From: Cunninghamia lanceolata | Taxonomy: Eukaryota > Streptophyta > Pinopsida > Cupressales > Cupressaceae | Length of the DNA stretch: 64,000 nucleotides | Direction of reading: 5' to 3' | NCBI GenBank assembly: GCA_027924645.1 | Contig: BSBN01000254.1 | Coordinates: 17,616,501-17,680,500 of the forward strand | Shown here: positions 1-11,900 of the stretch, in pieces | How positions within the stretch are numbered: the stretch's first letter is position 1 | Layout of the letters: each line of letters starts with the position of its first letter | Program-made: the position numbers and the translations under genes | Notes under the pieces: generated by a model | Databases searched by the model: none | Seen by the model: the letters and a program-made list of their open reading frames with translations, nothing else | What the model was told of the DNA's origin: nothing

Positions 1-68
1 TTGACTACATATTTCCTACCAAGGGACTCCAGTCTCCTAATGTTCCAACTAAGACTATTTAGCTTCAT
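1..68 (-). pseudogene. LINE ORF2, N-terminal start of the endonuclease (partial)
   Basis: The first 22 codons of a LINE ORF2 protein. Translation from the ATG at 68-66 gives a start containing LSWNIRRLESLGRKYVV. This matches the opening of the endonuclease/exonuclease/phosphatase fold of plant LINE ORF2 proteins, where a catalytic Asn follows SWN. Family knowledge: this domain nicks target DNA to prime reverse transcription. Only the start is visible, so I cannot tell whether ORF2 is open further on; the degraded ORF1 suggests it is not. Confidence 0.7.
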
Positions 69-80
69 CAAATTTAGGAG

Positions 81-1657
81 TCAAGATAGGTTTCTAGTTT
101 TTATATAACATATCAAAGAATTTAGGTATTTTTCCTCTTTGCCTTTTTTCTTGCCTTTCTTAGAATTATCCTCCCTACTAAGTAGCTTCCTTGGACTTTT
201 CCTCTTGTCATCTATCTTTTCAAACATTTAATCAATCTCTATTGCAAGTTCATCCTCACGAAAAGTGTGAGGGTCTTCATCTACAATCATTTCTCTGACC
301 TCATTAACACTCTTATTCATTAGATTTTTGTCTTCTTCAATTGGCTTTAGTGCCTCATCACAAAGTGTTTCCTTTACAATAGATGCAAGTTCTCCAATAG
401 CACTATTTGCTCCAATTTGATCTCTGATTTTATCTAGTACAAGTTCTTGGGCATTTTTTGCTTTCCTTGAGGGTAACCATCCTCATTGTTTACATCTGAA
501 TTTTTTTCCTTAAGGTGTTTCAAGTTTTTTAATTTCTTTTACATCTCAACCAAATTAGTGGCCATTTCTTCCACTACCACAGACCATTTAAGAACCCTAT
601 CTTGCCTGGCAAACCCATCCAAGTTTTGACTATCTAAGGGATTGGGAGCAATATTTATTTTCTCACCAATCCCATCAAACCTATTGTTAATATTGTGTTG
701 CACATTGGGAATAGTATTTGTTCTATCACCAAAACCACGGGAACCCTTATTTATGTTGTCTTGCACACCCTTCATATTTATAGGGTTGTAAAAAAATTCT
801 AGGACATTCTTTTTTAACATGTCCATCTCTTTACAGAGAAAACAAGCATTTAACCCTCCATGTAATCCAATGTCACAAAATAATGAATTACCTGGGCCCT
901 AATAATTTCAATTTTTGTAGGTACCATGATACTAAGGCACAGGGAGTTCAAAACCCTAGCATCAAGATGCATTAGAGATTCCCTAGCTTCTTCAATCTAT
1001 AGAATATTGCCAATAGGTTGTAGGATATGGGGGATAAAGGCCCAAAATTGTGGGGGTAGGTTTTTTATAACAACCCATCGAGGCACAATAGCTGACAAAA
1101 CCTCTTCATTATTTGTTTCTAGTGCCCAAGCAATGACCTTGAACATGGAGTTACCCACATTCCAAAACTTCCTTTTTAAAACCCTCGAATGCATATTATG
1201 ATTGAAAATGATTATAAATAATCCCTTTTGGATCATCCTTCCAAAAGATACATAGACCCCCAGCTTCTTCCCCTAAACATCATTGACCCAATCATAAAAA
1301 AAAGTTCTAGACGGATGTGCATCTATGTTCATTATAGAAAAAAAACAACATTTCTAAGCCTCTTTTCTTCTTTGTTTAAAGCAATATCCATATTTGCATT
1401 AGTTTCTATTGTAAGAGTGATCCTAGGGGAGGAGAGAACTTACCATCTTCTCCATGGGCTTGATCACCTCTGGCTCCTCCCATGGCTCCATCCTCTTTCA
1501 CTTCAAACTTCATAGTAGTCGATGCAATTGTCCTTTCCTACCCTAGTATCTCTCTGTAAGTTTTTCTACCATCAACACCACCGCCTCTATCAACACTATT
1601 TTCACTTTTTTGTACAGATATACCCTACTCCATATTCTCATTTCCTCCTAGAGCCAT
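81..1657 (-). pseudogene. LINE ORF1 (DUF4283-like RNA-binding protein), degraded
   Basis: The nucleic-acid-binding ORF1 protein of the same LINE. The N-terminus starts near 1657 and includes DGRKTYREILG. A central segment at 1236-997 carries WVVIKNLPPQFW followed by PIGNIL, the pattern of the DUF4283 domain of plant LINE ORF1 proteins. A cysteine-rich stretch near 880-830 may be the remains of a zinc knuckle. The C-terminal part (about 460 to 81) is acidic then lysine-rich (KKGKKKGKEE) and has one in-frame TAA at about 230. The frame changes at least twice and several stops occur, so this is a pseudogene. The role in the LINE ribonucleoprotein is from family knowledge. Confidence 0.65.
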
Positions 1658-1775
1658 CATTTAATGACCAGAGGACAAAACCCCATAATCAATTCAAAAG
1701 AAAAAAGACTTGACCAAGACCACAAATTAATTAAATAAAAATCAAAGCTCACATAACATACCAAGGACTACTAAA

Positions 1776-3009
1776 TGTTACACATATGGTTCCTATGATT
1801 TTCATTAATATCAACACTATCACAAGGTTGTCATTGATGTCAGCACTATATTGAATGTGTGATGGTGTTCATGGTTGGATGTCATGTCCTATCTAGCAGA
1901 GAAGATATAGTTCATGGTTGGATGTCATGCTAAATACAATGAGGTAACTGAAGTTCATGGTTGGATGTCACACCTTGACCAATGCAAAGTTGGATTTCAA
2001 AGTACATTGAGATGGGAATAAGAAGCATCAAGAAGACATATTAATATGGTAATCAGAAGCACTAAGATGATTAGATGTGTTGTTGATGATTTGAAATATG
2101 TTACTAGTGGTCTGAAGCATGTATGTTGTAGGCTTCATGATGTTTGGATCACTAGAAGAGAGTTCTGTAGTTGACAGTGCAAAGACAGTGTTGGCTCTAT
2201 GAAGACAGTCACTATACAGAAATAGAATGCTCCACATTACTCCACATTTATAGATTTGGCTATGTGGTTCTAGTATTGTGTTCAAAGTGCAATTAAGGTG
2301 TTAGTTCTAGAAATTTAGATCATTTGTACTTATGTTGTGAAAGTTATGCATGATAGAGTATCGACATGTGTTCTGGCAGAGTGAGAAAGTGTTGAAGGCC
2401 TGTTGGAATGCTCTGACTTCCTTTGGAAGTGAATGGTTGCCATTTTGGTTTTGTAGAAATGTTTATGGATGTGAATTACATTCTTCTTTGTAGTTTTAGG
2501 TCTCTTGGTGGTCTGCAAGCTCATTTTTTCAAATGACTACATGTTGTAGAGTGTTCTGGTTGACTTGGTGTTTCCATAGTTCATGATTGTAGATGTGTGG
2601 TAGAAATATTTGATGTACAAAGGTAAAGGGGTGTTTGGAGATGTTTTATGAGTGATGTGGACTCATCTAGAAGAGTTTCGTGAAGATCTTTCTTGTTTTA
2701 AGTACCACACAAGGTTTTCAAGTTGTTGTGGCCATTATGCTTCAAGTTTTCATATGTTTTGCTTAAAGTTATCATATTTCCAAATGATAAGAGTGTGTGG
2801 ATGTAATTCCTTTGTGTTTGATGTTGTGAAGGATGTTTTAGACCTGATTAAGCAAGCATTAATGTCTGCAAGATATGGATCTTCTGCTGGTGTAGCGTGT
2901 AGTCTTGTTTAGGACTTGTCCTCTACATGTTTCATGGTGTATACTACCTAGTTGACTTGTAAATGTATTTTTCATATTGTCTCTGGGCAACAAGAAATGT
3001 AATCAATGT
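1776..3009 (+). mobile_element. Degraded LTR-like remnant, possibly 5' LTR of Copia-2
   Basis: No gene is visible. A start of the form TGTTACACATATGG near 1776, followed at about 1830 by GTTGTCATTGATGTCAGCA, resembles the start of the Copia-3 LTR (TGTTGCAAGTATGG, then GTTGTCATTGATGTCAACA). The region lies directly upstream of the Copia-2 gag once Copia-1 is removed, so it could be the left LTR of Copia-2. The far end is not recognisable and no primer-binding site is seen before the gag at 8177. Short frames at 2028-2285, 2330-2524 and 2652-2912 have no recognisable content. Copia-1 is inserted at the right edge. Confidence 0.35.
1867..1971 (+). repeat. Three copies of a 20-bp motif at exact 43-bp spacing
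   Basis: GTTCATGGTTGGATGTCATG occurs at 1867-1886 and 1910-1929, and once more with a changed last base at 1953-1971. The repeats are exactly 43 bp apart; the 23-bp stretches between them do not resemble each other. It looks like a decayed 43-bp tandem repeat within the LTR-like remnant. Confidence 0.8.
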
Positions 3010-3470
3010 TGTTGGTAGGTGGCGACTGATCAGGAAAGTACTGTACACTAGCCATGTATCCTCGCCGGGGTTTGGGGGCGGCAGCCCCCGAGAAACGGGG
3101 GTTCGGGGGTGGTAGCCCCCAAGAAAATTTTTTTTAGGGCCGACTTAAAAAATCCTATTTTTTATGACCGACATAAGAAAACCCTCATTTTTGTAACCGA
3201 CAAAAAAGCTTGATAAAAAGCGGCCAAGGGTTAGGGTTTGAGTATTGTATTGTAGCATTTGCAGCGGTATTGAATTACAAGGATTGCTGATTGTAATCAG
3301 TTTGATTTACTGGATAATAATATTGGACTCTCTGTTTGGTGGATGTAGCCCGAGTTTGGGTGAACCACGTTAAATCTTGTCTCTCGCTATTATTAATTCT
3401 GTGTATTTCTATTTCTTGATTTAATCTTTATTTGCATTTAATTGATATCTTCTGTCGGCTAACCCTAACA
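3010..3470 (+). repeat. Copia-1 5' LTR
   Basis: 461 bp, starting TGTTGGTAGG and ending TAACCCTAACA. It contains a G/C-rich tandem hairpin segment at 3064-3126. It is directly followed by the primer-binding site. The 3' LTR is the same length. Confidence 0.95.
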
Positions 3471-3472
3471 AG

Positions 3473-3484
3473 TGGTATCAGAGC
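3473..3484 (+). promoter_or_regulatory. Copia-1 primer-binding site (initiator tRNA-Met)
   Basis: TGGTATCAGAGC begins two bases after the 5' LTR. It is the standard plant Copia site complementary to the 3' end of initiator tRNA-Met, which primes minus-strand synthesis. Confidence 0.95.
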
Positions 3485-3536
3485 GGGTTGTGTTCGATTA
3501 TTGTCTGCAGGAAAGTCTCACGGTTGAGTGGGAGCA

Positions 3537-6500
3537 ATGGCGGACGAGGGTAAAATGAAGGTTGATAAATTCAATGGGCAGAACTATCAGTTATGGAAGA
3601 TGCAGATGGAAGATTACCTCTATCAAAAGGATTTATGGAGGCCGTTGGAAGGAGTAGCCAAGAAACTGGCAACAATGTCTGATGAGGATTAGAATCTTCT
3701 TGACAGAAAGGCACTGGGAACCATTCGGTTGTGCCTGGCACCGTCGGTGGCATTCAATATAACGGAAGCGAAGACAACAGATGGTCTGATGAAAGCTTTG
3801 GCTAAATTGTATGAAAAACCCTCAGCCTCAAATAAGGTATTTCTCATGAAGCAGTTGTTTAATTTGAAAATGGTTGAAGGTGGATCTGTGATAGGTCATT
3901 TAAATGAATTTAATACGATTGTTAGTCAATTGACTTCTGTAAATGTAAAATTTGATGAAGAAGTTAGAGCTCTCTTGATATTATGTTCATTGCCTGAAAG
4001 CTGGGATAGTTTGGTAATGGCGGTTAGTAACTCTGTTTCTGGTTCAAATACCCTAAAATTTGATGATGTTGTTGGTGTTATTCTGAGTGAGGAAATTCGT
4101 AAGAAAAGCTCAGGTGGATCCAAATCAGGCAGTGTTTTGAATGCAGAAAGCAGGGGTAGATCAAAGGAGAGAGGAAAAGGTTCTGGAGGTCATGGGAAGT
4201 CACGAGGAAAATCAAAGGACAAAAGATCCCAAACCAGAGGACAGAAGGATTGCTGGTACTGTGGAAAACTAGGTCATCTGAAGAAAGATTGCTGGTCTCA
4301 GAAAAATAAAGGAGACAAACAAGAAGGCAATAAGGAAGCAAATGTGGTAAGCAATAAGTCTGAAGATGATGCTTTGATTCTTTCCCTAGATAATGCTGAT
4401 GATTCATGGGTTTTAGATTCAGGGGCCTCATTTCATGCTACGCCCCATAGAAGTTATTTCCTTGATTATGTCCAAGGGGATTTTGGGCTGGTTTATTTGG
4501 GAGATAATGAACCCTGTCAGATTGTTGGAAAGGGAAGAATCAAGATTAAGTTGCAGAATGGGAATCATTGGCTCTACAAGAAGTGAGGCATGTTCCAAGG
4601 CTCAATAGGAATTTAATTTCAGCAGGGCAGCTAACTAAACAAGGTTGCACTGTTACATTTACTGATAAAAATTGGAAGGTTTCAAAAGGTGCCTTAGTAG
4701 TAGCAAAAGGTGTAAAAGTAGGCACCTTATATCTTTGTACAGGTCATACTGTTCCTTCTACTTTAGATTTTATAGAGGAAAAACAAACAAGTTTAGGAAC
4801 AGTTGCTGCAGGTTTGTAGGAAGAGACTGGAAAAGTTGCTGCAGGTTCTGAAACAACACTGTGGCATAACAGACTTGGGCATATGAGTGAAAAAGGTATG
4901 AAGGTACTTCATTCTAAGAAAGTTTTACCAGGTCTAAAATGTATTAATATGGATTTCTATGATAGTTGTGTGTATGGAAAATAAAAGAGAATCAGTTTTC
5001 TCAGAGATGGGAAGCAAAAGAAAAATGAAAAGTTGGAGCTTGTGCATACAGATGTATGGGGACCGGCTCAGGTATCTTCTTTTGGTGGCTCTCGATATTA
5101 TGTTACATTCATAGATGATGCAACTAGGAAGGTCTAGATTTATTTCCTTAGACAGAAATCTGATGTATTTGAAACATTTAAGAAATGGAAAAGCTTGGTT
5201 GAAAATGAGACAGGTAAAAGATTAAAATATCTCAGATCTAATAATGGCGGTGAGTATTGCAGCAAAGAATTTGAAGACTATTGTTCCTTTAATGGAATTC
5301 ATAGGCAGAAAATGGTTCCAGGGACTCCACAGGAAAATGGAGTGGTTGAACTCATGAATAGGGCAATAATGGAGCGTGCAAGGACCATGAGATTGCATGC
5401 TAGACTGCCTTTAAACATGTGGGCAGAGGCTGTCAACACTGCTGTATATTTAATTAACAGAGGTCCTTCAGTTCCTTTGGGCTGTGGTATTCTAGAGGAA
5501 GCATGGACTAGTAAGAAGGTGAGTTATTCTTTTCTGAAAACCTTTGGCTGTGAAGCATTTGCACATATAGATTCTGAAAATAGAACCAAGCTAGATGCGA
5601 AATCAAAAAAATGTACCTTCGTTGGATATGGCATTGATGAATTTGGTTATAGGCTTTGGGATTTTGAAAATCAGAAAATTGTGAGAAGCAGGGATGTTAT
5701 ATTCAATGAGAAGGTGTTGTACAAAGATCAGTTGCAGCAGCATGAGAAGAAAGAAAAGGATTATGTGGTGCTGGATGATACTCCAAATAGTGATGTTCCA
5801 GTGGCTCCTCATGCTCCGCAACAGCAACCAGAAATACCACAAACTTCAGTGAATGTTAGACGGTCAACAAGGATAAGTAGACCTCCTGAAAGGTTTTCTC
5901 CCTCTTTGTATTCTATTTTGTTAACAGATGCTGGTGAACCAGAAGGGTATGATGAAGCTATGCAGGTGAATACACAAGTTCAGTGGGAGCTTGCCATGCA
6001 AGAAGAAATGGACTCCTTGCTGAAAAATCAGACTTGGGAATTATGTAAGTTACCTGTAGGTAAAAAGGCTTTACCAAACAAATGGGTTTACAGGCTGAAA
6101 GAGGAAGATGGAGGTAAGAAACGATTTAAGGCCAGGTTAGTTGTAAAAGGATTTGCACAGAAACAGGGCATTGATTTTGATGAGATATTTTCTCCGGTTG
6201 TCAAGATGACTTCTAGTCGTACTATTTTAAGTATTGTGGCTGCTGAAGATTTGCATTTGGAATAGCTAGATGTGAAAACTGCCTTTCTCCATGGTGATTT
6301 GGAGGAGGAGATATACATGGCACAACCACAGGGATTTGAGGTCAAAGGTAAGGAGAAACAAGTGTGCAGATTGAAGAAAAGCTTGTATGGCCTGAAACAA
6401 GCACCTCGGCAATGGTATTCGAAATTTGATAGTTTTATGGCTGAGCAAGGCTACAATAGGTGTAATTCTGACCATTGTGTTTATTTTAAGAGGTTGGATA

Positions 6501-7481
6501 ATGACAGCTACATCATTTTATGTTTATATGTTGATGACATGCTTGTAGCTGGGTCTAACATGGATCACATCAGAGAGTTAAAACATCAGTTATCACAGTC
6601 ATTTGATATGAAGGATTTGGGGGTAGCAAAACAAATCCTTGGTATGAAAATTTGTAGAGATAGGATGAACAGAAAATTGACTCTATCTCAGGCTGCTTAT
6701 GTTGAAAAGGTGTTGCAGAGATTCCATATGGAGAATGCCAAAGCTGTCAGTACACCTTTGCCTAGTCATTTGAAATTGACTAAGGAGATGTGTCCAAAGA
6801 CATAAGAGGAGGAAGAGAAAATGTCCAAGATACCCTATGCTTCAGCTGTAGGAAGTTTAATGTATGCCATGGTCTACACAAGACCGGATATTGCACATGC
6901 TGTCGGAGTCGTTAGTAGGTATATGAGTCATCCCGGATTTGAGCATTGGAATGCGGTCAAATGGATTCTCAGATATTTGAGAGGTACATCTAATAAACAC
7001 TTATGTTTTGGGGGCTCTAATAGCAAGTTATGTAGACTCGGATTTGGCAGGGGATATTGATACCAGGCGGAGTACTACAGGTTATGTCTTTATTGTAGGT
7101 GGAACATCAATGAGTTGGATTTCTAGATTGCAAAAGGTGGTTGCTTTATCCACCACAGAGGCAGAATATGTCACTGCAACAGAGGCAAGCAAGGAGATGA
7201 TATGGCTACAATCTTTCATGGAAGAATTGGGTAAACAACAGGCTAACAGTTCTTTGTATACAGACAGTCAGAGTGCCATACATCTTGCAAAGAATTCTGC
7301 CTTGCATTCAAAGACCAAACACATACAGTTGGGGTATCACTTTATTCAGTCGGTGTTGGATAATGGATAGTTAAGGCTGGAAAAGATACATACAGATGAA
7401 AATCCAGCGGATATGTTTACAAAGGCAGTGACAAGGGAGAAGCTGAGCTCCTCTTCAGCTTCGATTGGTCTTCTAGACTGA
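3537..7481 (+). pseudogene. Copia-1 gag-pol polyprotein, disabled
   Basis: A Ty1/copia polyprotein of about 1,315 codons that would supply capsid, protease, integrase, RT and RNase H. The start at 3537 (AATGG context) gives MADEGKMKVDKFNGQNYQLW, a Tnt1-type gag. Then come a CCHC knuckle (CWYCGKLGHLKKDC, ~4255), the protease motif DSGASFHAT (~4415), a GAG-pre-integrase segment (WHNRLGHMSEKGM, ~4862), the integrase core (LRSNNGGEY, then GTPQENGV), RT with YVDD at 6527-6538 and RNase H (YVDSDLAGD). In-frame stops lie at 3690, 4817, 4982, 5135, 6263, 6803 and 7368, all TAG or TAA. Frameshifts lie near 4570 and 7010-7050. The frame ends at TGA 7479-7481. Lineage placement is by motif similarity. 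Confidence 0.93.
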
Positions 7482-7560
7482 ACACAATAAAAATTGAATA
7501 GTAGAGTCCAGGGTGCTTATTTCCAGTGGGAGCTACATGCGCAGCGATGTCGTCCAGGAT

Positions 7561-7623
7561 CAGTCTCCACGTGGGAGATTGTTTTGGTGTGGAGCCTGAT
7601 CAGTCTCCAAGTGGGAGATTGTT
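7561..7623 (+). repeat. Copia-1 polypurine tract region, duplicated
   Basis: CAGTCTCCA(C/A)GTGGGAGATTGTT occurs at 7561-7583 and again at 7601-7623. The second copy runs into the 3' LTR, so AAGTGGGAGAT (7609-7619) is the working polypurine tract. The first is an upstream duplicate. Confidence 0.75.
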
Positions 7624-8080
7624 GGTAGGTGGCGACTGATCAGGAAAGTACTGTACACTAGCCATGTATCCTCGCCGGGGTTCGGGGGCGGCAGCCCCTG
7701 AGAAATGGGGGTTTGGGGGCAGTAGCCCCCGAGAAAATTTTTTTTAGGGCCGACTTAAAAAATCCTATTTTTTATGACCGACATAAGAAAACCCTAATTT
7801 TTGTAACCGACAAAAAGGCTTGATAAAAAGCGGCCAAGGGTTAGGGTTTGAGTATTGTATTGTAGCATTTGCAACGGTATTGAATTACAGGGATTGCTGA
7901 TTGTAATCGGTTTGATTTACTGGATAATAATATTGGACTCTCTGTTTGGTGGATGTAGCCCGAGTTTGGGTGAACCATGTTAAATCTTGTCTCTCACTGT
8001 TATTAATTCTATGTATTTCTATTTCTCAGTTTAATCTTTATTTGCATTTAATTGATATCTTCTGCCGGCTAACCCTAACA
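7620..8080 (+). repeat. Copia-1 3' LTR
   Basis: 461 bp, same ends as the 5' LTR, followed by the target duplication AATGT at 8081-8085. Confidence 0.95.
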
Positions 8081-8176
8081 AATGTAATATCATGTAAAAA
8101 TTGTAAATCAAAGTGAGTTAGGTAGAGTGTGATTCCAAAGAGATTAATAGGACTCACATGCAAGACAAGGAGCAGA

Positions 8177-8998
8177 ATGAATGCATTATGATCCAACAAG
8201 ATACCTAGGTTTGATGGAACCAGTTATGCTTTTTGGAAGCTAAGGATGGAAGCCTACTTCAACTCTCTAGGGTGTAGCATTTAGGAATATTTCAAGACTA
8301 GTTACAAAGTTCTTGCTACTATTCCTATAAATGTAGAAGAAGTTAAGAAGTATGATAACAATGCCAAGGCAAAGTTTTCTATCATGAGTGGGTTAGTTGA
8401 TTTAGAACATTCAAAGGTAATGAGTTGTAGTTCTGCTAAAGAAGTTTGGGATAAACTTGAAACCATATATGAAGGAGATAAGAAAGTGAAATAAGCCAAG
8501 ATACAAATCTTCAAAAGTAGATTTGAGAAACTAAAAATGTCAGAGAATGAAGACATTGCAAGATATATGCTCTAAGTGAATGAAGTGGTCAATGGCATCA
8601 TAGGTCTTGGTGGAGAAATGAAAGAGGATGAAATTGTGAAGAAGGTTTTGAGATCTCTTCCCAAATCTTATAGTCATAAGGTGTCTACTATTGAGGAGAA
8701 TGCAAACTTGGATACATACACTGTAGACCAATTGTTTGGTTCCCTTACTACCTTTGAAATGAGAGAGTTTGGTAGTGATGCTCCAAATAAAGAGTTTGTT
8801 TTCAAAGTGAGTATGAATACAAAGGAAGAAGTTGATGATGAAGAGGAAAGCTCTAATGAAGTTGAAGCAAATTTTGTAAGAAGATTGAAGAAAGACATTG
8901 GCAAATAAAAAGGTAAGTTACCTTTCAAATGTTTCAATTGTGGAAAGGTTGGTCACTTTGCTTCTAAATGTCCTCTTAAAGCATCAAGGGGTGGTAAC
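8177..8998 (+). pseudogene. Copia-2 gag, N-terminal part of a split polyprotein
   Basis: The gag region of a second, older Copia element. One frame runs from ATG 8177 to 8998 with stops at 8189, 8281, ~8492, ~8573 and 8906. It contains RFDGTSYAFWKLRMEAY, a UBN2-type gag domain and a CCHC knuckle (CFNCGKVGHFASKC, ~8935). The same order and wording occur in Copia-3, so the two are related (Sirevirus-like). The frame is interrupted after GGN by Gypsy-A and resumes in phase after the duplicated GTAAC at 33822. No primer-binding site is recognisable upstream; the sequence at 8086-8176 is featureless. Confidence 0.9.
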
Positions 8999-11900
8999 TG
9001 TTGGTTCTCAAAAACGCAAGCTTCAAGCCACAAGAGGTTGTCAATCTCTTGATATGTTTTTGGTCAACAAGACTGGGTTTGTGTGATAGGACCCCCTTCT
9101 CTTTGGCTCTGCCAAACCTAGGTTGGTATACCTATGTAAATGAGGTAGCCTTAAATTGTGTGTTTCCTAATCTAAAAATCTATCCACAATGGCAATTGGA
9201 AATGGAAAGATGTAGTTCTAATTTTGTATAAATTGTATAAGCAATATCAAGGTAAATCCTATGTTTAATTGATGGAAAGGTTTAAGTAAAATGAAACGGG
9301 TGAGGCCAATGCCTTGTTGGGTAAATGGAGTCAAATGAAAATCTAAAATGAGTAGCTTATATTTGGTAGTAATTCTAACTATTTGGCACACTAATATTGG
9401 TTAATAACTTATATAAACATTCAAGGAAATAGTTGACAGACCCTTCTTAATAATCTAACTAACACAACCAGGTTACTTGTAATTTATCAAAATGATTTTT
9501 AATCCCTACTTGAAGGAACCAATTGAATAAATCAAACAAGAATAGTACATGATATCAACTTGGAGACAGAATGCCAACCCTAATTATGTGGTTCTTCTTA
9601 CTGATCCAATTAATACTACTATATTACTACAATAGACTAGAAGGATTTAATTCCTTTGAGGAAACCAATTAATCATATCACACAGATACAGCAAATGTGC
9701 ATTGATAAACTGAGTATATAATTGATATATCAATTTTAATAATAAGGAAGCAATAAATGGAGACAAACAAATAATTGAATAACTTCAACAAATAATTGAT
9801 ACCAATATGGCACCACAGAATCAGAGATTTTCCATTAACTTCTTCAAAATTATTCTTGCAATATGGTCTTTGAGTTTGTAAATATTATGGAACTTTTCTA
9901 CTATCTACCACTACTCCCTTCTCCCCCTCTCTTTTTTTATCGAGTCTTGGTCTCTCTTTTTATAGGATAGGCAAACAAGCTTCAAACCCATTACAACATA
10001 AAAGACATAACTGTTCATAACTATTAAGAAAACACTTTTAAACTAACAAGATTTAAGAAAATATTTTTAATTAGAAAGACAAATATGTTATTCACCGAAT
10101 AGAAACCCATGACTAATCAAGACCTGAGCAAGGCATTCTATTTTCTGATGTGGTATCTCCTCTTCACATTTAATCCTCTTTAGAACCTAAATATGTTTCC
10201 TACCATTCACTTATTTTTAGATCACTAGGCCACTTAAATTCATGTGCGGCTGCAAAGCTTATAAGATGGCTTCTCCATCTATTGTTCAAGAGGTTCCTGA
10301 TGTCCACCACAAACTTTGTGTATCCATTGTCCAACATGATAATTCCATCAAGTAGAGTTATGGAACTTAGTGAGTTTAATTTCCCCATCATTCTGTACAT
10401 GTGTCAAACATTTAGGAATCATCTGATCAAACTCTTCTATCTATTCATCTAAACCCTTCAATTGGTTATCATCTTTGAGGATTGATGGGCTGAAATGGCA
10501 TTTGATGGAGTCAAATGTACTCTTACCTTCCACTTTCTTTTTGTATCTACCAAATACTGATACTCCTCAATTATGCTTTTCACCATTTCTTGTGTAGGCT
10601 TAAGCCTTGATGGGGCATCTAGATCTCTATGTGTGGCTTTGCATAAAGTAGTCAGTATGTGGAAGGTAGGTTGCCATCTCTTTTGAAGCTTTTCAAGAAT
10701 GGAAGAATTAGTGTTTATTTGTTCCAGAGCTTTGATCAGATTGCTGAATTGTTTATGCACCCCATTTATTTTGTCTTTCAATATATCAACTCTCTGCTTT
10801 AATATCCTGCTCAGGATATCTATGATGTGATTTTTGACATCTTCTCATTATGCTTTTTTGGCTTATCAATTTCCTCTTTCATTTGTTGGATCTAAGGATC
10901 CTCTGTATGGACTGGTGGGTGATAGGGAATTAATTCATCTCCCCTTACTATGGTGGCTTGTTGCAACTATTGTTTCAAGTTTTTATTCTTAATGAACAAT
11001 TTGTTCACCTCATCATTAGATAGCTTTAACCTTTTCTCATATTCATTAATTTTATTTTCCATGTTTTCTACCACATCTCTAGTGAACATTGTAGAATGCA
11101 TGGTTATGGTGGTAGCTTCAATAGGAGTTGTCTCTCATAGTTCTAATCATGGCTGACCCCCTCATTTCTTGTACTACATCAAGGAGCCGAGGCTTCCTTG
11201 TGTTCTTCTACTTTGTCCATAGGGCAATTGTTTGGGTAGTAGGGTTATACCCTACTCCTGAGACACCTTCCTCTGAATCAAATTTTGCAACTAACATGGG
11301 GTCATCTTGTGCTCTGATATGATCTAAAAGAAATATTTTGGACAACTCCATCTCTAGTATAATCAACATATCACTTTTCAACACCATTTCTCTTGCCTCC
11401 TGGGGAGTGACAGTAATATTATCAATATTCAATTTTGTAAATGCCCGAGCTTGGATCTTAGCCTGTTTTGACTCATCAACTCCTATAAGATTAATCTTTA
11501 ACTTTTCATCAAATTGTTTCATTTTCATTTTGATCCAAAAATCTCCTAACTCATTGTTGTGTATAAAATTATCATCCTTTATGAATCTTAGAGAGGCCAC
11601 TACCCTCTCATCCTCTTGAATCTCATCAGTTGCCTCATCTGACAGCCTAACCTTTGGATCATGAGGCTTTTGAATTTTTTGTTGTTCCGCTGCCTCTTTC
11701 AATTCAGTCAAGGCCAAGACTGCTTCTTGTTCTTCATCATCACTTGAATCATATTCCACTAATGGCTCCATCTTCTATTTTTTGGCCTATGGCTCATGAG
11801 TGGGAGATGGAGGGGATGGATGTGTAGGTGATGGGGGTGATATCTGAGATGTGGATGTTTCATGTGGTGGTTGGTGGGGTGTGGGCAATGGAATGAGTCC

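Larger units (their letters stand above)
1..1713 (-). mobile_element. L1-like LINE retrotransposon, 5' part
   Basis: A non-LTR retrotransposon read from right to left. The order on the minus strand is ORF1 (about 1657 to 81) and then the first codons of ORF2 (68 to 1), with 12 bases between ORF1 stop and ORF2 ATG, the usual dicistronic layout of plant L1-like LINEs. The rest of ORF2 (endonuclease, reverse transcriptase) lies beyond the left edge. The 5' end cannot be set exactly; I place it near 1713 because the ORF1 frame begins at about 1657. Several frameshifts and stops show it is dead. Confidence 0.75.
3005..8085 (+). mobile_element. Copia-1: complete Tnt1/Tork-like LTR retrotransposon
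   Basis: The element proper is 3010-8080, flanked by the 5-bp target duplication AATGT (3005-3009 and 8081-8085). It has two 461-bp LTRs (TG...CA), a primer-binding site, one gag-pol reading frame and polypurine tracts, all in Ty1/copia order (gag, protease, integrase, RT, RNase H). LTRs differ at about 19 of 461 positions by my count, nearly all transitions. It is inserted in DNA just upstream of the Copia-2 gag. Seven stops and two frameshifts make it non-autonomous today. Confidence 0.95.

Noticed and set aside
1867..1971. CRISPR-like pattern of equal repeats and unique spacers
   Set aside because: Only three repeats, in a plant LTR-like remnant with no cas genes; the setting is eukaryotic nuclear DNA.
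3473..3484. tRNA-like match TGGTATCAGAGC (also 41963)
   Set aside because: It is the retrotransposon primer-binding site; no tRNA cloverleaf surrounds it.
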